Shown here: positions 52,864 to 62,655 of the stretch, piece after piece
Numbering within the stretch: position 1 is the stretch's first letter
Layout of the letters: every line of letters starts with the position of its first letter
Assembly: GCF_006516965.1 (NCBI RefSeq)
Contig: NZ_VHLH01000005.1
Span: forward strand, 1-64,000
Length of the DNA stretch: 64,000 bases
Direction: 5' to 3'
DNA from: Pararhizobium mangrovi
GTDB taxonomy: Bacteria; Pseudomonadota; Alphaproteobacteria; Rhizobiales; Rhizobiaceae
Made by a program: the position numbers and the translations under genes
The notes under the pieces: model-generated
Told to the model about the DNA's origin: nothing
What the model saw: only the letters and a program-made list of their open reading frames with translations
Database searches by the model: none

Positions 52864-53847
52864 ATGCTGCATGCCTATACCCGCCAAGCCGCTTCCTTCG
52901 ACATCGCCGCCGGAGATGGGACCGAACCCCTTCCCGACGACGTCGTCTGGCTCGACATGCTCTCGCCTTCCGCCGAGGAGGAGGCCCGCGCCGAAGCCAT
53001 GCTCGGCGTTGACCTTCCCACACGCGACGAATTGAAGGACATCGAGCCGTCGAGCCGGCTCTATGCCGAGGACGACACGCTCTACATGACCGCAAGCCTC
53101 GTCTCGCGCTGGGAAAGCGGGGCGGCCGAACTCTTCGACATCGGTTTCGTGATCGTCGGCAACCGCCTGGTGACGATCCGCTACGGCGAGCCGAAGGCTT
53201 TTCGTCTCTTCCTCGCCGCGGCCGGGAGGCAGGGCGAGTGTGGAAAGACGGGCTCCGCCTCGCTCGCACGCCTGCTCGAGACGGTCGTCGACCGGACCGC
53301 GGAAATCCTGGAGGTGACGTCGGCCAACATGGACCGCCTCTCCGACGTCATCTTCAAGCGCGACATGCACCATCGCAACGAACACGACACGTCGAAGGAT
53401 CTCGAGTCGCGGCTCGGCGAGATCGCCGAGAGCCAGCGCACGACCGCGAAGGTGCGCGAAAGCCTGTCCTCGCTCGGCCGCCTGGTACGCTTCTTCGCCG
53501 GAACGGAGGCCGTGCGTGCCAACGCGGATCTCCAGGAACGATGCGCGAGCCTCGATCAGGACATCCGCTCGCTCGGCGAACATGCCGGCTTCATCTCGGC
53601 CAACGTCACGTTCCACCTCGACGCGACGCTCGGCCTCATCAATCTCGAACAGAACAAGATCATCAAGATTTTTTCGATTGCGGCGGTCGTCCTGCTGCCG
53701 CCGACCTTCATCGGCACCATCTATGGCATGAACTTTAAGGACATGCCGGAGTTATCGTGGGCCTACGGCTATCCGTACGCGCTCGTGCTGATGGTGGTCG
53801 TCTCGGCGATCCCGGTGGTGTGGTTCAGGAAGAAAGGCTGGTTCTGA
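52864..53847 (+). CDS. corA: Magnesium transporter CorA
   Basis: A 327-residue divalent-cation channel. A cytoplasmic N-terminal domain of about 250 residues precedes two membrane helices. The selectivity motif GMN is in TIYGMNFKDMPELSW near the C-terminus, with the end KKGWF. The first residues (MLHAYTRQAASF) match many relatives. The kup gene begins 7 bp after its stop, so magnesium and potassium uptake are probably co-transcribed. Confidence 0.94.
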   Translation: MLHAYTRQAASFDIAAGDGTEPLPDDVVWLDMLSPSAEEEARAEAMLGVDLPTRDELKDIEPSSRLYAEDDTLYMTASLVSRWESGAAELFDIGFVIVGNRLVTIRYGEPKAFRLFLAAAGRQGECGKTGSASLARLLETVVDRTAEILEVTSANMDRLSDVIFKRDMHHRNEHDTSKDLESRLGEIAESQRTTAKVRESLSSLGRLVRFFAGTEAVRANADLQERCASLDQDIRSLGEHAGFISANVTFHLDATLGLINLEQNKIIKIFSIAAVVLLPPTFIGTIYGMNFKDMPELSWAYGYPYALVLMVVVSAIPVVWFRKKGWF

Positions 53848-53854
53848 AGAAGCC

Positions 53855-55795
53855 ATGGACGAAACGATGCTTGAGACGGAACCCGCAGACGCGGCCGTCG
53901 CATCCGAGCCGCTCGAAACGTCCCGTAAATCGGAACACGGCTCCTTCTTCGCACTGACGCTCGGGTCGATCGGCGTGGTCTACGGCGACATCGGCACGAG
54001 CCCGCTCTACGCGTTTCGCGAGGCGCTGCGGCCGATGACGGCGGACGGCCTTGCGCGTTCGGAGGTCCTCGGCCTCGCGTCGCTGCTCATCTGGGCACTG
54101 ACGGTCATCGTCTCGATAAAGTACGTCGCGTTCCTGCTTCGCGCCGACAACCGCGGCGAAGGCGGCATGCTGGCGCTTCTGGCGCTGGTACAAAAGAAGA
54201 TGGGCACGCGCACGACCCCCATCCTCCTGCTCGGCCTCGCCGGCTGCGCGCTCTTCTTCGGCGACGCGATCATCACGCCGGCGATCTCCGTGCTTTCGTC
54301 CGTCGAGGGTCTGAAACTCGTGACGCCGGCTTTCACGGGCTATGTAGAGATCATCGCCATCGCCATCCTGATCACCCTGTTCGCCATCCAGATGCACGGG
54401 ACCTCCGCCGTCGCCGCCTGGTTCGGGCCGATGACGGCCATATGGTTCCTGGTGCTCGCCGGCTCGGGCATCGCCCACATCGTCGCGGTTCCCGACGTGC
54501 TGTGGGCGTTCAATCCCGTTCACGCGGTATCCTTCCTGTTCGGCGAACGCCTGCTTGCCTTCGTCGTGCTCGGCGCAGTCTTCCTGGCTGTCACCGGTGC
54601 CGAGGCGCTCTATGCCGATCTCGGCCATTTCGGCCGCGCACCCATCCAGACGGCATGGTTCGTCCTCGTCTTTCCCGCCCTGGCGCTGAACTATCTGGGA
54701 CAGGCGGCGCTCGTGCTTTCGCAGCCGGACACCATCGCCGATCCATTCTTCCGCATGTTTCCCGGCTGGATGCTCCTGCCCGCCGTCGTCCTGGCGACGA
54801 TGGCGACGATCATCGCCAGCCAGGCCGTCATCACGGGCGCCTTCTCGCTGACGCGCCAGGCGATCCAGCTCGGCTTCGTCCCGCGCATGGAAGTGCGCCA
54901 CACATCGCAGGAGCAGACCGGGCAGATCTACATGCCCCGCGTCAACATGCTGCTCCTTCTCGGCGTGCTCGTCCTCGTCGTCGTATTCCGCAGTTCCGAC
55001 GCGCTCGCCACGGCCTACGGCATCGCGGTGACCGGCACGATGATCGTCACCACGATCCTCGCCTACGCCTATCTTCGCCATGTGCGGTCGTGGTCGATGC
55101 TGCCGGCCTTCGTGGCCGTCCTCCCCTTCGCCGTCGTCGAGATCGTCTTCCTCGCGGCCAACATGACGAAGTTCTTCGAGGGCGGCTATCTGCCGGTGAT
55201 CGTCGCGTCGGTTCTGTTCGTGACGATGTGGACCTGGACACGCGGCGCAGCGCTGCTCGCGCACAAGACCGGACAGACCGACGTGCGCACGAGCACCTTC
55301 GCCGCAAGCATCGAGAAGCAGTCCGAACACGGACCGACGCTCGTTCCGGGAACCGCGATCTTCTTCACGAGCGATCCCGAAACCGTGCCGACGGCGCTGC
55401 TCCACAACCTCAAGCACAATCACGTACTGCACGAGCAGAACGTCATCCTGACGGTTCACACCGCACCCGTGCCCGTCACTTCGCCGGAACGCCGCGTACG
55501 GATCGAGCCCATTTCGAAGCGGTTCGTCCGGCTCGACCTGACCTTCGGCTTCATGGAGAGCCCGAACATCTCGCGCGCACTCATCCTTTGCCGCCGTCAC
55601 GGGCTGAAGTTCGACATCATGGCGACGTCGTTCTATCTCGGCCGCCGCAAGGTCATCGCGGATACGCGGTCGGCCCTACCGAACTGGCAGAACCGCCTCT
55701 TCATCGCGCTCGCGAACGCCTCGGCGGACCCGACGGACTATTTCGACCTGCCGGCGAACCGGGTGATCGAACTCGGCTCGCACGTTTCTGTGTAG
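53855..55795 (+). CDS. kup: Potassium transporter Kup
   Basis: A 646-residue KUP/HAK/KT membrane protein with about 12 segments and a C-terminal cytoplasmic domain. It has the family start LGSIGVVYGDIGTSPLYAFREAL at about residues 30-52, GEGGMLALLALVQ, GDAIITPAISVLSSVEGLK and VTGAEALYADLGHFGR. Length is close to the usual 620-650. GAAGAAGCC precedes the ATG. Confidence 0.96.
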   Translation: MDETMLETEPADAAVASEPLETSRKSEHGSFFALTLGSIGVVYGDIGTSPLYAFREALRPMTADGLARSEVLGLASLLIWALTVIVSIKYVAFLLRADNRGEGGMLALLALVQKKMGTRTTPILLLGLAGCALFFGDAIITPAISVLSSVEGLKLVTPAFTGYVEIIAIAILITLFAIQMHGTSAVAAWFGPMTAIWFLVLAGSGIAHIVAVPDVLWAFNPVHAVSFLFGERLLAFVVLGAVFLAVTGAEALYADLGHFGRAPIQTAWFVLVFPALALNYLGQAALVLSQPDTIADPFFRMFPGWMLLPAVVLATMATIIASQAVITGAFSLTRQAIQLGFVPRMEVRHTSQEQTGQIYMPRVNMLLLLGVLVLVVVFRSSDALATAYGIAVTGTMIVTTILAYAYLRHVRSWSMLPAFVAVLPFAVVEIVFLAANMTKFFEGGYLPVIVASVLFVTMWTWTRGAALLAHKTGQTDVRTSTFAASIEKQSEHGPTLVPGTAIFFTSDPETVPTALLHNLKHNHVLHEQNVILTVHTAPVPVTSPERRVRIEPISKRFVRLDLTFGFMESPNISRALILCRRHGLKFDIMATSFYLGRRKVIADTRSALPNWQNRLFIALANASADPTDYFDLPANRVIELGSHVSV

Positions 55796-55820
55796 CGCCA
55801 GAGAGCCAGCCGAAGATCGG

Positions 55821-56111
55821 TCAGCCGAGTATCGGTACGGCCTCGAAGGTCAGCGGACACATCTCGATCTCGGCGTTCGCCGCAAACCGGCTCATCGTCG
55901 AGCGGGCATGGTCCTCGTCACCGGCATCGAGCACGGCGATGCACTGGCGGTACCGACTTTGCAGGATCAGGCGTATGTCCTCGTCCGTGTCGATCTCATG
56001 GACGAGGGCCGTGCGGCGCTCCACTGCGAGAGAGTGCGCGCGGGCCGCCGCACCCGTCCTCGAAGCACCGTAGACGACGTGGATGGTTTCCATCGCAATC
56101 TGCTCCGTCAT
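55821..56111 (-). CDS. Small hypothetical protein
   Basis: A 96-residue soluble protein (MTEQIAMETIHVVYGASRTGAAARAHSLAVERR at the start). GGGGAAAG precedes the ATG at 56111, which favours this start over an ATG six codons later or the long upstream extension. It is alanine- and arginine-rich, with no signal peptide or recognised domain. It follows ppdK on the same strand across a gap containing a perfect hairpin, and converges with kup. Confidence 0.55.
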   Translation of the reverse strand: MTEQIAMETIHVVYGASRTGAAARAHSLAVERRTALVHEIDTDEDIRLILQSRYRQCIAVLDAGDEDHARSTMSRFAANAEIEMCPLTFEAVPILG

Positions 56112-56237
56112 GCCACTTTCCCCGGACGACCCCAGCCGCCAGCAGCGTTTTTCATCAACGGTACCGATTTGGCAGGTGAAGACGACACGCCGACGACAGA
56201 ATGGCGTCAATTCGAAGATTTTTTTATCCGAACGGTC

Positions 56238-56279
56238 ACGTATGAGCGTTTCCGACACGATGCGGAAACGCTCATACGT
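56238..56279 (-). terminator. Perfect 17-bp hairpin over the ppdK stop
   Basis: 56238-56254 and 56263-56279 are exact inverted copies around an 8-base loop. The ppdK stop codon (56272-56274) lies within one arm. No T-tract follows on the minus strand, so it may stabilise the message as much as end it. The arm contains CGGAAACGCTC, also found in the dispersed repeat at 49836. Confidence 0.6.
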
Positions 56280-58965
56280 CCTTGTGCGAAAGGCGCGCGG
56301 CCTCGGCGGCGATCGCCGATTGCGCCGCCGCGAGACGTGCGATCGGCACCCGGTAGGGCGAGCAGGAGACGTAATCGAGCCCGATCTCTTCGCAGAAGCG
56401 GATCGAGGCAGGGTCGCCGCCGTGCTCGCCCGAGATGCCGAGACGCAGTTCCGGTCGCACGGCGCGCCCGCGTTCGCTCGCCATGCGCATCAGGTCGCCG
56501 ACGCCGTCGACGTCGATGGTCACGAACGGATCACGCTCGATGATGCCTTCACGCAGGTAGTCCGGCAGGAAGGCGGCGGAATCGTCGCGTGAAATGCCGA
56601 GCGTCGTCTGCGTCAGGTCGTTCGTGCCGAAAGAGAAGAATTCCGCCGTCTCGGCGATCGCGTCGGCCCTGAGCGCAGCACGCGGCAACTCGATCATCGT
56701 GCCGACGAGATACTCCACGCGAATGCCGGTCTGGACCGCGACGGCCTCTGCGACCGCATCGACACGCGCCTTGACGAAATCGAGCTCGCGGCGAAGGCTC
56801 ACCAACGGCACCATGATCTCCGGGACGACCGGAGCGCCGGTGCGCGCGGCGGCCTCCGTCGCCGCCTCGAGGATCGCCTGCGCCTGCATCTCGGCGATCT
56901 CGGGATAGGAGATCGCCAGCCGGCAACCGCGGTGGCCGAGCATCGGGTTCGATTCGCCGAGCTCGGCGATGCGCCGGCGAAGCCGCTCGGCCGGCACGCG
57001 CATGCCGCGGGCGACCTCTGTGATCTCCTCCTCCGATCCCGGCAGGAACTCGTGCAGCGGCGGATCGAGCAGGCGGATCGTTACGGGCTGGCCCTGCATG
57101 ATCTCGAACAGCTCGACGAAATCGGCGCGCTGCAGCGGCAGAAGCTCGGCGAGCGAAGCCCGCCGCCCCGCCTCGTCGGGAGCGAGGATGACTTCGCGCA
57201 TCAGCCGCGCGCGCTCTCCTTCGAACACCATATGCTCCGTGCGGCAGAGCCCTATCCCCTCGGCGCCGAAGCGATGGGCGGCGCGCGCATCGGCCGGCGT
57301 CTCCGCGTTTCCGCGCACGCGCAGGCGCCGGATGGTGTCGGCCCAGCCGAGAAGCCGGGCGAAGGCGCCGGACGGTTCCGGCTTGATCATCTCCACCGTG
57401 CCCGCCAGCACGCGCCCGCCGGAACCGTCGAGCGTGACGATGTCCCCGGCCTTCAGATCGAAACCGCCACCCGTGAGCCGACCGGCCTCGACGTCGAGGC
57501 GAAGGCTCGCGGCCCCCGTCACGCAGGGCTTGCCCATGCCGCGCGCGATCACCGCGGCATGGCTCGTCATGCCGCCGCGCGTCGTCAGGATCGCCTCGGC
57601 GGCGTTCATGCCGCGAATGTCGTCGGGGCTCGTCTCCGGACGCACGAGAACGGTCGCGATGCCTTTCGCGGCCCTCGCCATCGCCTCTTCGCTGGTAAAG
57701 ACGATCTCGCCGGCAGCCGCCCCCGGCGAAGCGGGCAGGCCGGCGGCGACGACGTCGACGGCCCCGTTGGGATCGACCATCGGGTGAAGCAGATGCTCCA
57801 GCGATGCGGGATCGACCCTCGATACGGCTTCTCGCTCGTTGATCAGTCCCTCGTCCACCATCTCGACGGCGATGCGAAGCCCCGCCTGCGCCGTACGCTT
57901 GGCGCGGCGCGTCTGCAGGATCCAGAGGCGCCCCTCCTCGATCGTGAATTCGACCTCCTGCACGTCGCGGTAATGCCGCTCGAGCCGGTCGCAGGCCGCC
58001 GCAAACGCCTTGAAGGTCTCCGGCATGGCGCGCGCCAGCGAGCGTCCCGCCGGCCGTTCGGCGGAAGAAGGCGCGGCGTCGGTGAGCGCGAGCGGAGTGT
58101 GCGTTCCCGCGACCACATCCTCGCCCTGCGCACCCGGCAGGTATTCGCCGTAAAGGCGGCGTTCGCCCGTCGAAGGGTCGCGCGTGAACGCGACGCCGGT
58201 CGCCGAATGCCGGCCGCGATTGCCGAAGACCATCGCCTGCAGCGTCACGGCCGTGCCCGGCATCTCGGGAATATCGTTCAGCCGGCGATAGGCGATCGCC
58301 CGCGACGACATCCAGCTTGAAAGCACCGCGGAGATCGCGCCGGAAAGCTGTGTATGTGCATCCTGTGGAAAGGGCATGCCGGCTTCGGCCTCGATCGCCG
58401 CTTTGAACCGTGCGACCAGGCTCTTCAGCGCGGAGGCGGCAAGCCCCGCTTCGCTCTCGACACCCGCGTCGTGGCAGGCTTCGCGGACGATCTCCTCGAA
58501 GACGCCCTGGTCGACCCCCATCACGGTGTCGCCGTAGCGCTGCAGCAGCCTTCGGTAGCTGTCGAAGGCGAAGCGCGGGTCTCCGCTGTTTGCGCCGAGG
58601 GCTACGACGGTCTCGTCGTTGAGGCCGATATTCAGCACCGTGTCGAGCATGCCCGGCATCGAGCGCGCGGCGCCGGAGCGCACGGAAAGAAGCAGCGGCG
58701 CGGTCGTGCCGGCGAAGCGCTGGCCGGTCTGGGCACCGAGCGTTGCCAGGCCCGCCTTGACCTGGCCCATCAGGCCCGCCGGCAGAACGTGCCCGCCTTC
58801 GTAGAACTGGCGGCACACGTCACTCGTCAGCGTCAGCCCCGGCGGCACGGGCAGGCCGATGCGGCTCATCTCGGCGAGCGCCGCTCCCTTGCCGCCAAGC
58901 AGCGCGGTCTGGCGGGCGTCCCCCTCCGCCCGACCCCTGCCGAATGCGTAGATCAGCTTCGTCAC
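56272..58965 (-). CDS. ppdK: Pyruvate, phosphate dikinase
   Basis: An 897-residue enzyme interconverting pyruvate, ATP and phosphate with PEP, AMP and pyrophosphate. Domains in order: ATP-grasp with LLGGKGAALAEMSRIGLPVPPG and FAGTTAPLLLSVRSGAARSMPGMLDTVLNIGLN. The swivelling His domain has ILTTRGGMTSHAAVIARGMGKPCVTGA, with the phospho-histidine. The C-terminal TIM barrel has GLCRTEHMVF and LVGTMIELPRAAL. The GTG at 58965 (VTKLIYAFGRG) matches the usual start and has AGGAAG upstream; an ATG 35 codons earlier has no homology. It probably serves gluconeogenic growth on the acids imported by the nearby transporters. Confidence 0.95.
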   Translation of the reverse strand: MTKLIYAFGRGRAEGDARQTALLGGKGAALAEMSRIGLPVPPGLTLTSDVCRQFYEGGHVLPAGLMGQVKAGLATLGAQTGQRFAGTTAPLLLSVRSGAARSMPGMLDTVLNIGLNDETVVALGANSGDPRFAFDSYRRLLQRYGDTVMGVDQGVFEEIVREACHDAGVESEAGLAASALKSLVARFKAAIEAEAGMPFPQDAHTQLSGAISAVLSSWMSSRAIAYRRLNDIPEMPGTAVTLQAMVFGNRGRHSATGVAFTRDPSTGERRLYGEYLPGAQGEDVVAGTHTPLALTDAAPSSAERPAGRSLARAMPETFKAFAAACDRLERHYRDVQEVEFTIEEGRLWILQTRRAKRTAQAGLRIAVEMVDEGLINEREAVSRVDPASLEHLLHPMVDPNGAVDVVAAGLPASPGAAAGEIVFTSEEAMARAAKGIATVLVRPETSPDDIRGMNAAEAILTTRGGMTSHAAVIARGMGKPCVTGAASLRLDVEAGRLTGGGFDLKAGDIVTLDGSGGRVLAGTVEMIKPEPSGAFARLLGWADTIRRLRVRGNAETPADARAAHRFGAEGIGLCRTEHMVFEGERARLMREVILAPDEAGRRASLAELLPLQRADFVELFEIMQGQPVTIRLLDPPLHEFLPGSEEEITEVARGMRVPAERLRRRIAELGESNPMLGHRGCRLAISYPEIAEMQAQAILEAATEAAARTGAPVVPEIMVPLVSLRRELDFVKARVDAVAEAVAVQTGIRVEYLVGTMIELPRAALRADAIAETAEFFSFGTNDLTQTTLGISRDDSAAFLPDYLREGIIERDPFVTIDVDGVGDLMRMASERGRAVRPELRLGISGEHGGDPASIRFCEEIGLDYVSCSPYRVPIARLAAAQSAIAAEAARLSHKDV

Positions 58966-59213
58966 GCCGGTCTTCCTGTCTCCTCCCGCCCTTCCCTTTT
59001 CGCAATAGCGAAAAAGCGCGTCGGGATAAATGGCCGAAATCGCCACCGAACGGCCCCGTTCGTCGTGCATGAAACGGCGTCATGGCACCATATCACGCAC
59101 CCCGCGGTGGAGCCGCATCGCTGGACCGCGTTCGGCGATGGCGTTAACAGGGGAAACGATGGTCGGCGCGCCCATTCGATCGCGCCCATGAAGTAGCCGC
59201 GTGAAAGGACCGT

Positions 59214-60359
59214 ATGTCGAGCGAACCGCCTGCCCCCATCCGCTTCGTCGATCTCGTACGCCAGCAGGAAATCCTGCGCGACAGGATCGATGCCGCGCTC
59301 GCCCGCACGCTCGAACACGGCCAGTACGTCATGGGTCCGGAAGTCGGCGAGCTGGAAGCGGCCCTTGCCGCGCACACCGGTGCGAAGCACGCCGTGGCCA
59401 CCTCCAGCGGAACGGATTCGCTCGCCCTCGTGTTGATGGCCAAGACGGTGCGGCCCGGCCAGGCAATCTTCTGCCCGGCCTTCACCTTCGTCGCGACGGC
59501 CGAGGTCGTCGCCTGGCTCGGCGCGACGGTCTTCTTCGTCGACGTTCTCGAAGACACGTTCAACATGGACCCGGCCTCGCTCGAGCGCGCCGTGGAAGAG
59601 GCACGCCGCACGGGCCTCGAGCCGGCCGGAATCATCCCGGTCGACCTCTTCGGCTTGCCGGCCGACTACGCCGCGATCGAACCGATCGCCGAACGCGAGG
59701 GCCTGTGGGTGCTCTCCGACGCGGCGCAGAGCTTCGGTTCGCGCCACCACGAGCGCCACGCCGGCACGCTCGGCGACGCGGCGGCGACGAGCTTCTTCCC
59801 GGCCAAGCCGCTCGGCTGCTACGGCGACGCCGGCGCCGTCTTCACCGACGACGACGACCTCGCCGACACCGTTCGCTCGCTGCTCTTCCACGGCAAGGGC
59901 GAGAACCAGTACGACAACGTCCGCGTCGGCATGACCGGCCGCATGGATTCCATCCAGGCCGGCATCCTGCTCGCCAAGCTGTCGATCTTCGACGAGGAGA
60001 TCGCCGCGCGCAATGCCGTCGCCGCACGCTACAGCGAAGCGCTTTCCGGCGTCGTCGCGACGCCAGGCGTGCCCGAAGGCCTGCATCCGGTCTGGGCGCA
60101 GTACACGGTTCGTGCGCCGGAAGGCCGCCGGGAGACGATCGTCAACCATCTGCGCGAAAGCGGCGTGCCGGTGGCGATCTACTACCCGACCCCGCTCAAC
60201 CGGCAGACGGCCTATCGCGACTATCCGGTCGTCGGCAACGGCGTGCCCGTTTCCGAGCGCCTCTGCCAGAGCGTCTTCAGCCTGCCCATGCACCCCTATC
60301 TCGACGAGGAGACGCAGGCCTATATCGTCGAAAAGCTTATCGAGGCGGCGAAGGCCTAG
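59214..60359 (+). CDS. DegT/DnrJ/EryC1/StrS-family aminotransferase
   Basis: A 381-residue PLP-dependent sugar aminotransferase. FVDLVRQQEILRDRIDAAL opens the protein; HAVATSSGTDSLALVLMA is the cofactor phosphate region. The catalytic lysine is in ATSFFPAKPLGCYGDAGAVF, and NQYDNVRVGMTGRMDSIQAGIL is the conserved dimer segment. It acts on NDP-4-keto or 3-keto sugars, and the CapD/WbpM-like enzyme could produce such a substrate. AAAGGACCGT precedes the ATG. It is followed 3 bp later by the KpsF-like gene. Confidence 0.92.
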   Translation: MSSEPPAPIRFVDLVRQQEILRDRIDAALARTLEHGQYVMGPEVGELEAALAAHTGAKHAVATSSGTDSLALVLMAKTVRPGQAIFCPAFTFVATAEVVAWLGATVFFVDVLEDTFNMDPASLERAVEEARRTGLEPAGIIPVDLFGLPADYAAIEPIAEREGLWVLSDAAQSFGSRHHERHAGTLGDAAATSFFPAKPLGCYGDAGAVFTDDDDLADTVRSLLFHGKGENQYDNVRVGMTGRMDSIQAGILLAKLSIFDEEIAARNAVAARYSEALSGVVATPGVPEGLHPVWAQYTVRAPEGRRETIVNHLRESGVPVAIYYPTPLNRQTAYRDYPVVGNGVPVSERLCQSVFSLPMHPYLDEETQAYIVEKLIEAAKA

Positions 60360-60362
60360 ACG

Positions 60363-61364
60363 ATGGCGCCTCCATCCGTCAGCCACGCCGAAAGCAGCGA
60401 TGAAGCCGCCATCCTTGAGCGCGGCCGCACCGTGCTTCGCCTGGAAGGCGAAGGCCTTGAACGCCTGCGCGACAGCCTCGACGGGAATTTCGTCGCCGCG
60501 GTGGCTGCACTTCTCGAACTCGACGGGCGGGTGATCGTCTCCGGCCTCGGCAAGTCCGGCCATGTCGCCGCCAAGCTCGCCGCCACGCTCGCCTCGACGG
60601 GAACGCCGGCCTCCTTCGTCCATGCCGCCGAAGCCTTGCACGGCGACATGGGCATGATCTCGCCGCACGACCTCGTGATCCTGATCTCGAACTCCGGCGA
60701 GACGGCCGAGTTCATGCCGATCGTGCGACACCTGCGTGCGCTCGGCGTGCCGATCGTCGCCATCTCTTCGGCCGCGCAGTCGAAGCTGATGCGCGGCGCC
60801 GATATCGCGCTCGCGCTGCCGGCCGCGGCGGAAGCCTGCCCCGTCGGCATCGCGCCCACGACCTCCACGACGATGATGCTGGCACTCGGCGACGCGCTCG
60901 CCATGGCGGTGATGGAAGAGCGCGGCTTCACGCGCGAGGACTTCAAGCGCCTTCACCCCGGCGGCAATATCGGCCTGAAGCTGACCGCGGTCGGCGAACT
61001 CATGCACACCGGCGAGCGCCTGCCGCTCGTTCGCGAAGGCACGGCAATGGCCGACGTGATCGTGACGATGACGGCAAAGAGCTTCGGCATCGCCGGCGTC
61101 GTCGATGCCGGCGGCGCACTCCTCGGTGCCATTACCGACGGCGACCTTCGACGCCACATCGACGCGCTGTCGAGCGCGACGGCCGGCACGGTGATGACGC
61201 GGCCCGCCAAGACCATCGATCCGTCGATGCCCGCCGAGGACGCACTGAAATTCCTCAACCGCGAAAAGGTGACGGCCCTCTTCGTCATCGACGAAACCGA
61301 CGGCACACGGCGCCCCGTCGGCATCGTCCACGTCCACGATTTCCTGCGCCTCGGCCTGACCTAA
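60363..61364 (+). CDS. kdsD: KpsF/GutQ-family sugar-phosphate isomerase (KdsD-like)
   Basis: A 333-residue enzyme interconverting ribulose-5-phosphate and arabinose-5-phosphate, the entry to Kdo. The SIS domain has RVIVSGLGKSGHVAAKLAATLASTGTPASFVHAAEALHGDMGM and LISNSGETAEF, then LGDALAMAVMEERGFTREDFKRLHPGG. Two CBS repeats make up the C-terminal third (GELMHTGERLPLV; MTRPAKTIDPSMPAEDALKFL). It begins 3 bp after the aminotransferase stop, so the two are an operon for surface sugar synthesis. Confidence 0.93.
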   Translation: MAPPSVSHAESSDEAAILERGRTVLRLEGEGLERLRDSLDGNFVAAVAALLELDGRVIVSGLGKSGHVAAKLAATLASTGTPASFVHAAEALHGDMGMISPHDLVILISNSGETAEFMPIVRHLRALGVPIVAISSAAQSKLMRGADIALALPAAAEACPVGIAPTTSTTMMLALGDALAMAVMEERGFTREDFKRLHPGGNIGLKLTAVGELMHTGERLPLVREGTAMADVIVTMTAKSFGIAGVVDAGGALLGAITDGDLRRHIDALSSATAGTVMTRPAKTIDPSMPAEDALKFLNREKVTALFVIDETDGTRRPVGIVHVHDFLRLGLT

Positions 61365-61396
61365 GCCCGAAGCCTTTCAAATCCGTAGCCGTTCGC

Positions 61397-62590
61397 TCAG
61401 TCGGGCCAGTTCATATAGGCCCGCACACCCGCATCCCCGTCGTATTTCGGCTCTTCGAGACCTGAACGGGCCGCACGTTCGAGTGTTTCCCTGAGACGCT
61501 GCGCGACGATTTCCGCCTGACCGTCGATCAGGTTGCAGGGATCGAGCTGGATCCAGCCGAGCTCGCTCTCGTGCGCCCGCACGATGACGGGCGGATCGCC
61601 GGCGGCCATTGCGTGCGCCAAGGCCTTGACCGACGCGCCGGCTTCCCTCGGGTTCATGTGGATGCGCAGGCGGTCGAGCGGGTTGTTCGTCGGATCGGGC
61701 ACGATCTCGGCCAGAACGCCGGCGAGCCCGGAGGCTGCCTCCTTCCACTGCTCGAGCGCTGCCTGCTCACGGGCACGCACCGCCGCATGGTCGCGCCGTT
61801 CCCACGCTTCGAGCGCGGCAATGGTGCCGTAGATGCTTTCCTTGCCGACCTTCATGCCGCGGGCGATCCCCATATTCTGCATGTAGCCGGCCCGGACGAG
61901 GTCCTTGCGGCCCGCGACGATGCCGGCCGTCGGGCCGGAAAGAAACTTGTGGGCGGAATAGACGACGATGTCGGCACCGGTCTCGAGGAAGCCCCCGAGA
62001 TCGTATTCCGAGGCCGCGTCGACGATCACCGGCACGTTGCGCGCATGGCAGATCGCGACGAACCGGTCGAGTGGGATCTGGCCGTATTCGACGACGTGAT
62101 GCGACACGACGTAAAGCGCGGCCGCGGTTTTTTCGGTGATGGAGCCAGCAAGGCTGTATTCCTGTGCGAGCGTCGAGGTGCCGACGGGCACGACCCTGGC
62201 ACCCGCAAGCCGGACGGCCTGTTCGACGGGCGCGCCGTAGTGGCACATGTGGCCGAGCTGCATGACGACTTCGTTGGCCATCCCCTCGCTCGAAGGCAGT
62301 CGTTCGACGAGGCTCGGCTCGCAGCCCGTCATGGTCGCGGCGACCATCTGCGTGACGCCCGCACTCGCCGAGCAGGTCACGAAACCCGCCTCGCCTCCCG
62401 TCAACCGGGTGATCGCTTCGCTCGCCTTGGCCTGAAGAGCGTGCATGTTGACGAAGCGCGGCAGAATCGACGCCATCGCCTCGGCCACTTCCGGGCGCGC
62501 GATCGACGCGCCGAGGCCGGTCATCGTGCCGGACGCGTTGATGACGGGCGGAAGACCGCTTTCGGTATAGAAATCCTGCCAGTGCGCCAT
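61397..62590 (-). CDS. SelA-like PLP-dependent lyase (glucosaminate ammonia-lyase family)
   Basis: A 397-residue PLP enzyme of the family holding D-glucosaminate-6-phosphate ammonia-lyase and SelA-like proteins. PPVINASGTMTGLGASIARPEVAEAM opens it. The cofactor lysine is in ADIVVYSAHKFLSGPTAGIVAG; VPVIVDAASEYDLGGFLETG holds the aspartate that contacts the pyridine nitrogen. AAGGAGG lies upstream of the ATG at 62590. It is divergent from an IclR regulator with 65 bp between them, and a RidA gene lies beyond. Such enzymes release ammonia through enamine intermediates, which RidA proteins clear. Substrate unknown. Confidence 0.85.
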   Translation of the reverse strand: MAHWQDFYTESGLPPVINASGTMTGLGASIARPEVAEAMASILPRFVNMHALQAKASEAITRLTGGEAGFVTCSASAGVTQMVAATMTGCEPSLVERLPSSEGMANEVVMQLGHMCHYGAPVEQAVRLAGARVVPVGTSTLAQEYSLAGSITEKTAAALYVVSHHVVEYGQIPLDRFVAICHARNVPVIVDAASEYDLGGFLETGADIVVYSAHKFLSGPTAGIVAGRKDLVRAGYMQNMGIARGMKVGKESIYGTIAALEAWERRDHAAVRAREQAALEQWKEAASGLAGVLAEIVPDPTNNPLDRLRIHMNPREAGASVKALAHAMAAGDPPVIVRAHESELGWIQLDPCNLIDGQAEIVAQRLRETLERAARSGLEEPKYDGDAGVRAYMNWPD

Positions 62591-62655
62591 GGTGGGCCGA
62601 GCCTCCTTCAGGTTCCGGTCGGTTGCCGTGTACGGGCTTCCATTGTAAGAGAATA

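Noticed and set aside
58962-61337. A 791-codon minus-strand open frame across the DegT and KpsF genes
   Set aside because: It is antisense to two well-supported genes; composition is typical of a reverse-frame artefact.
61365-61396. Third copy of the dispersed repeat (AGCCTTTCAAATCCG near 61370)
   Set aside because: Only a short partial match to the repeat end; it may be chance.
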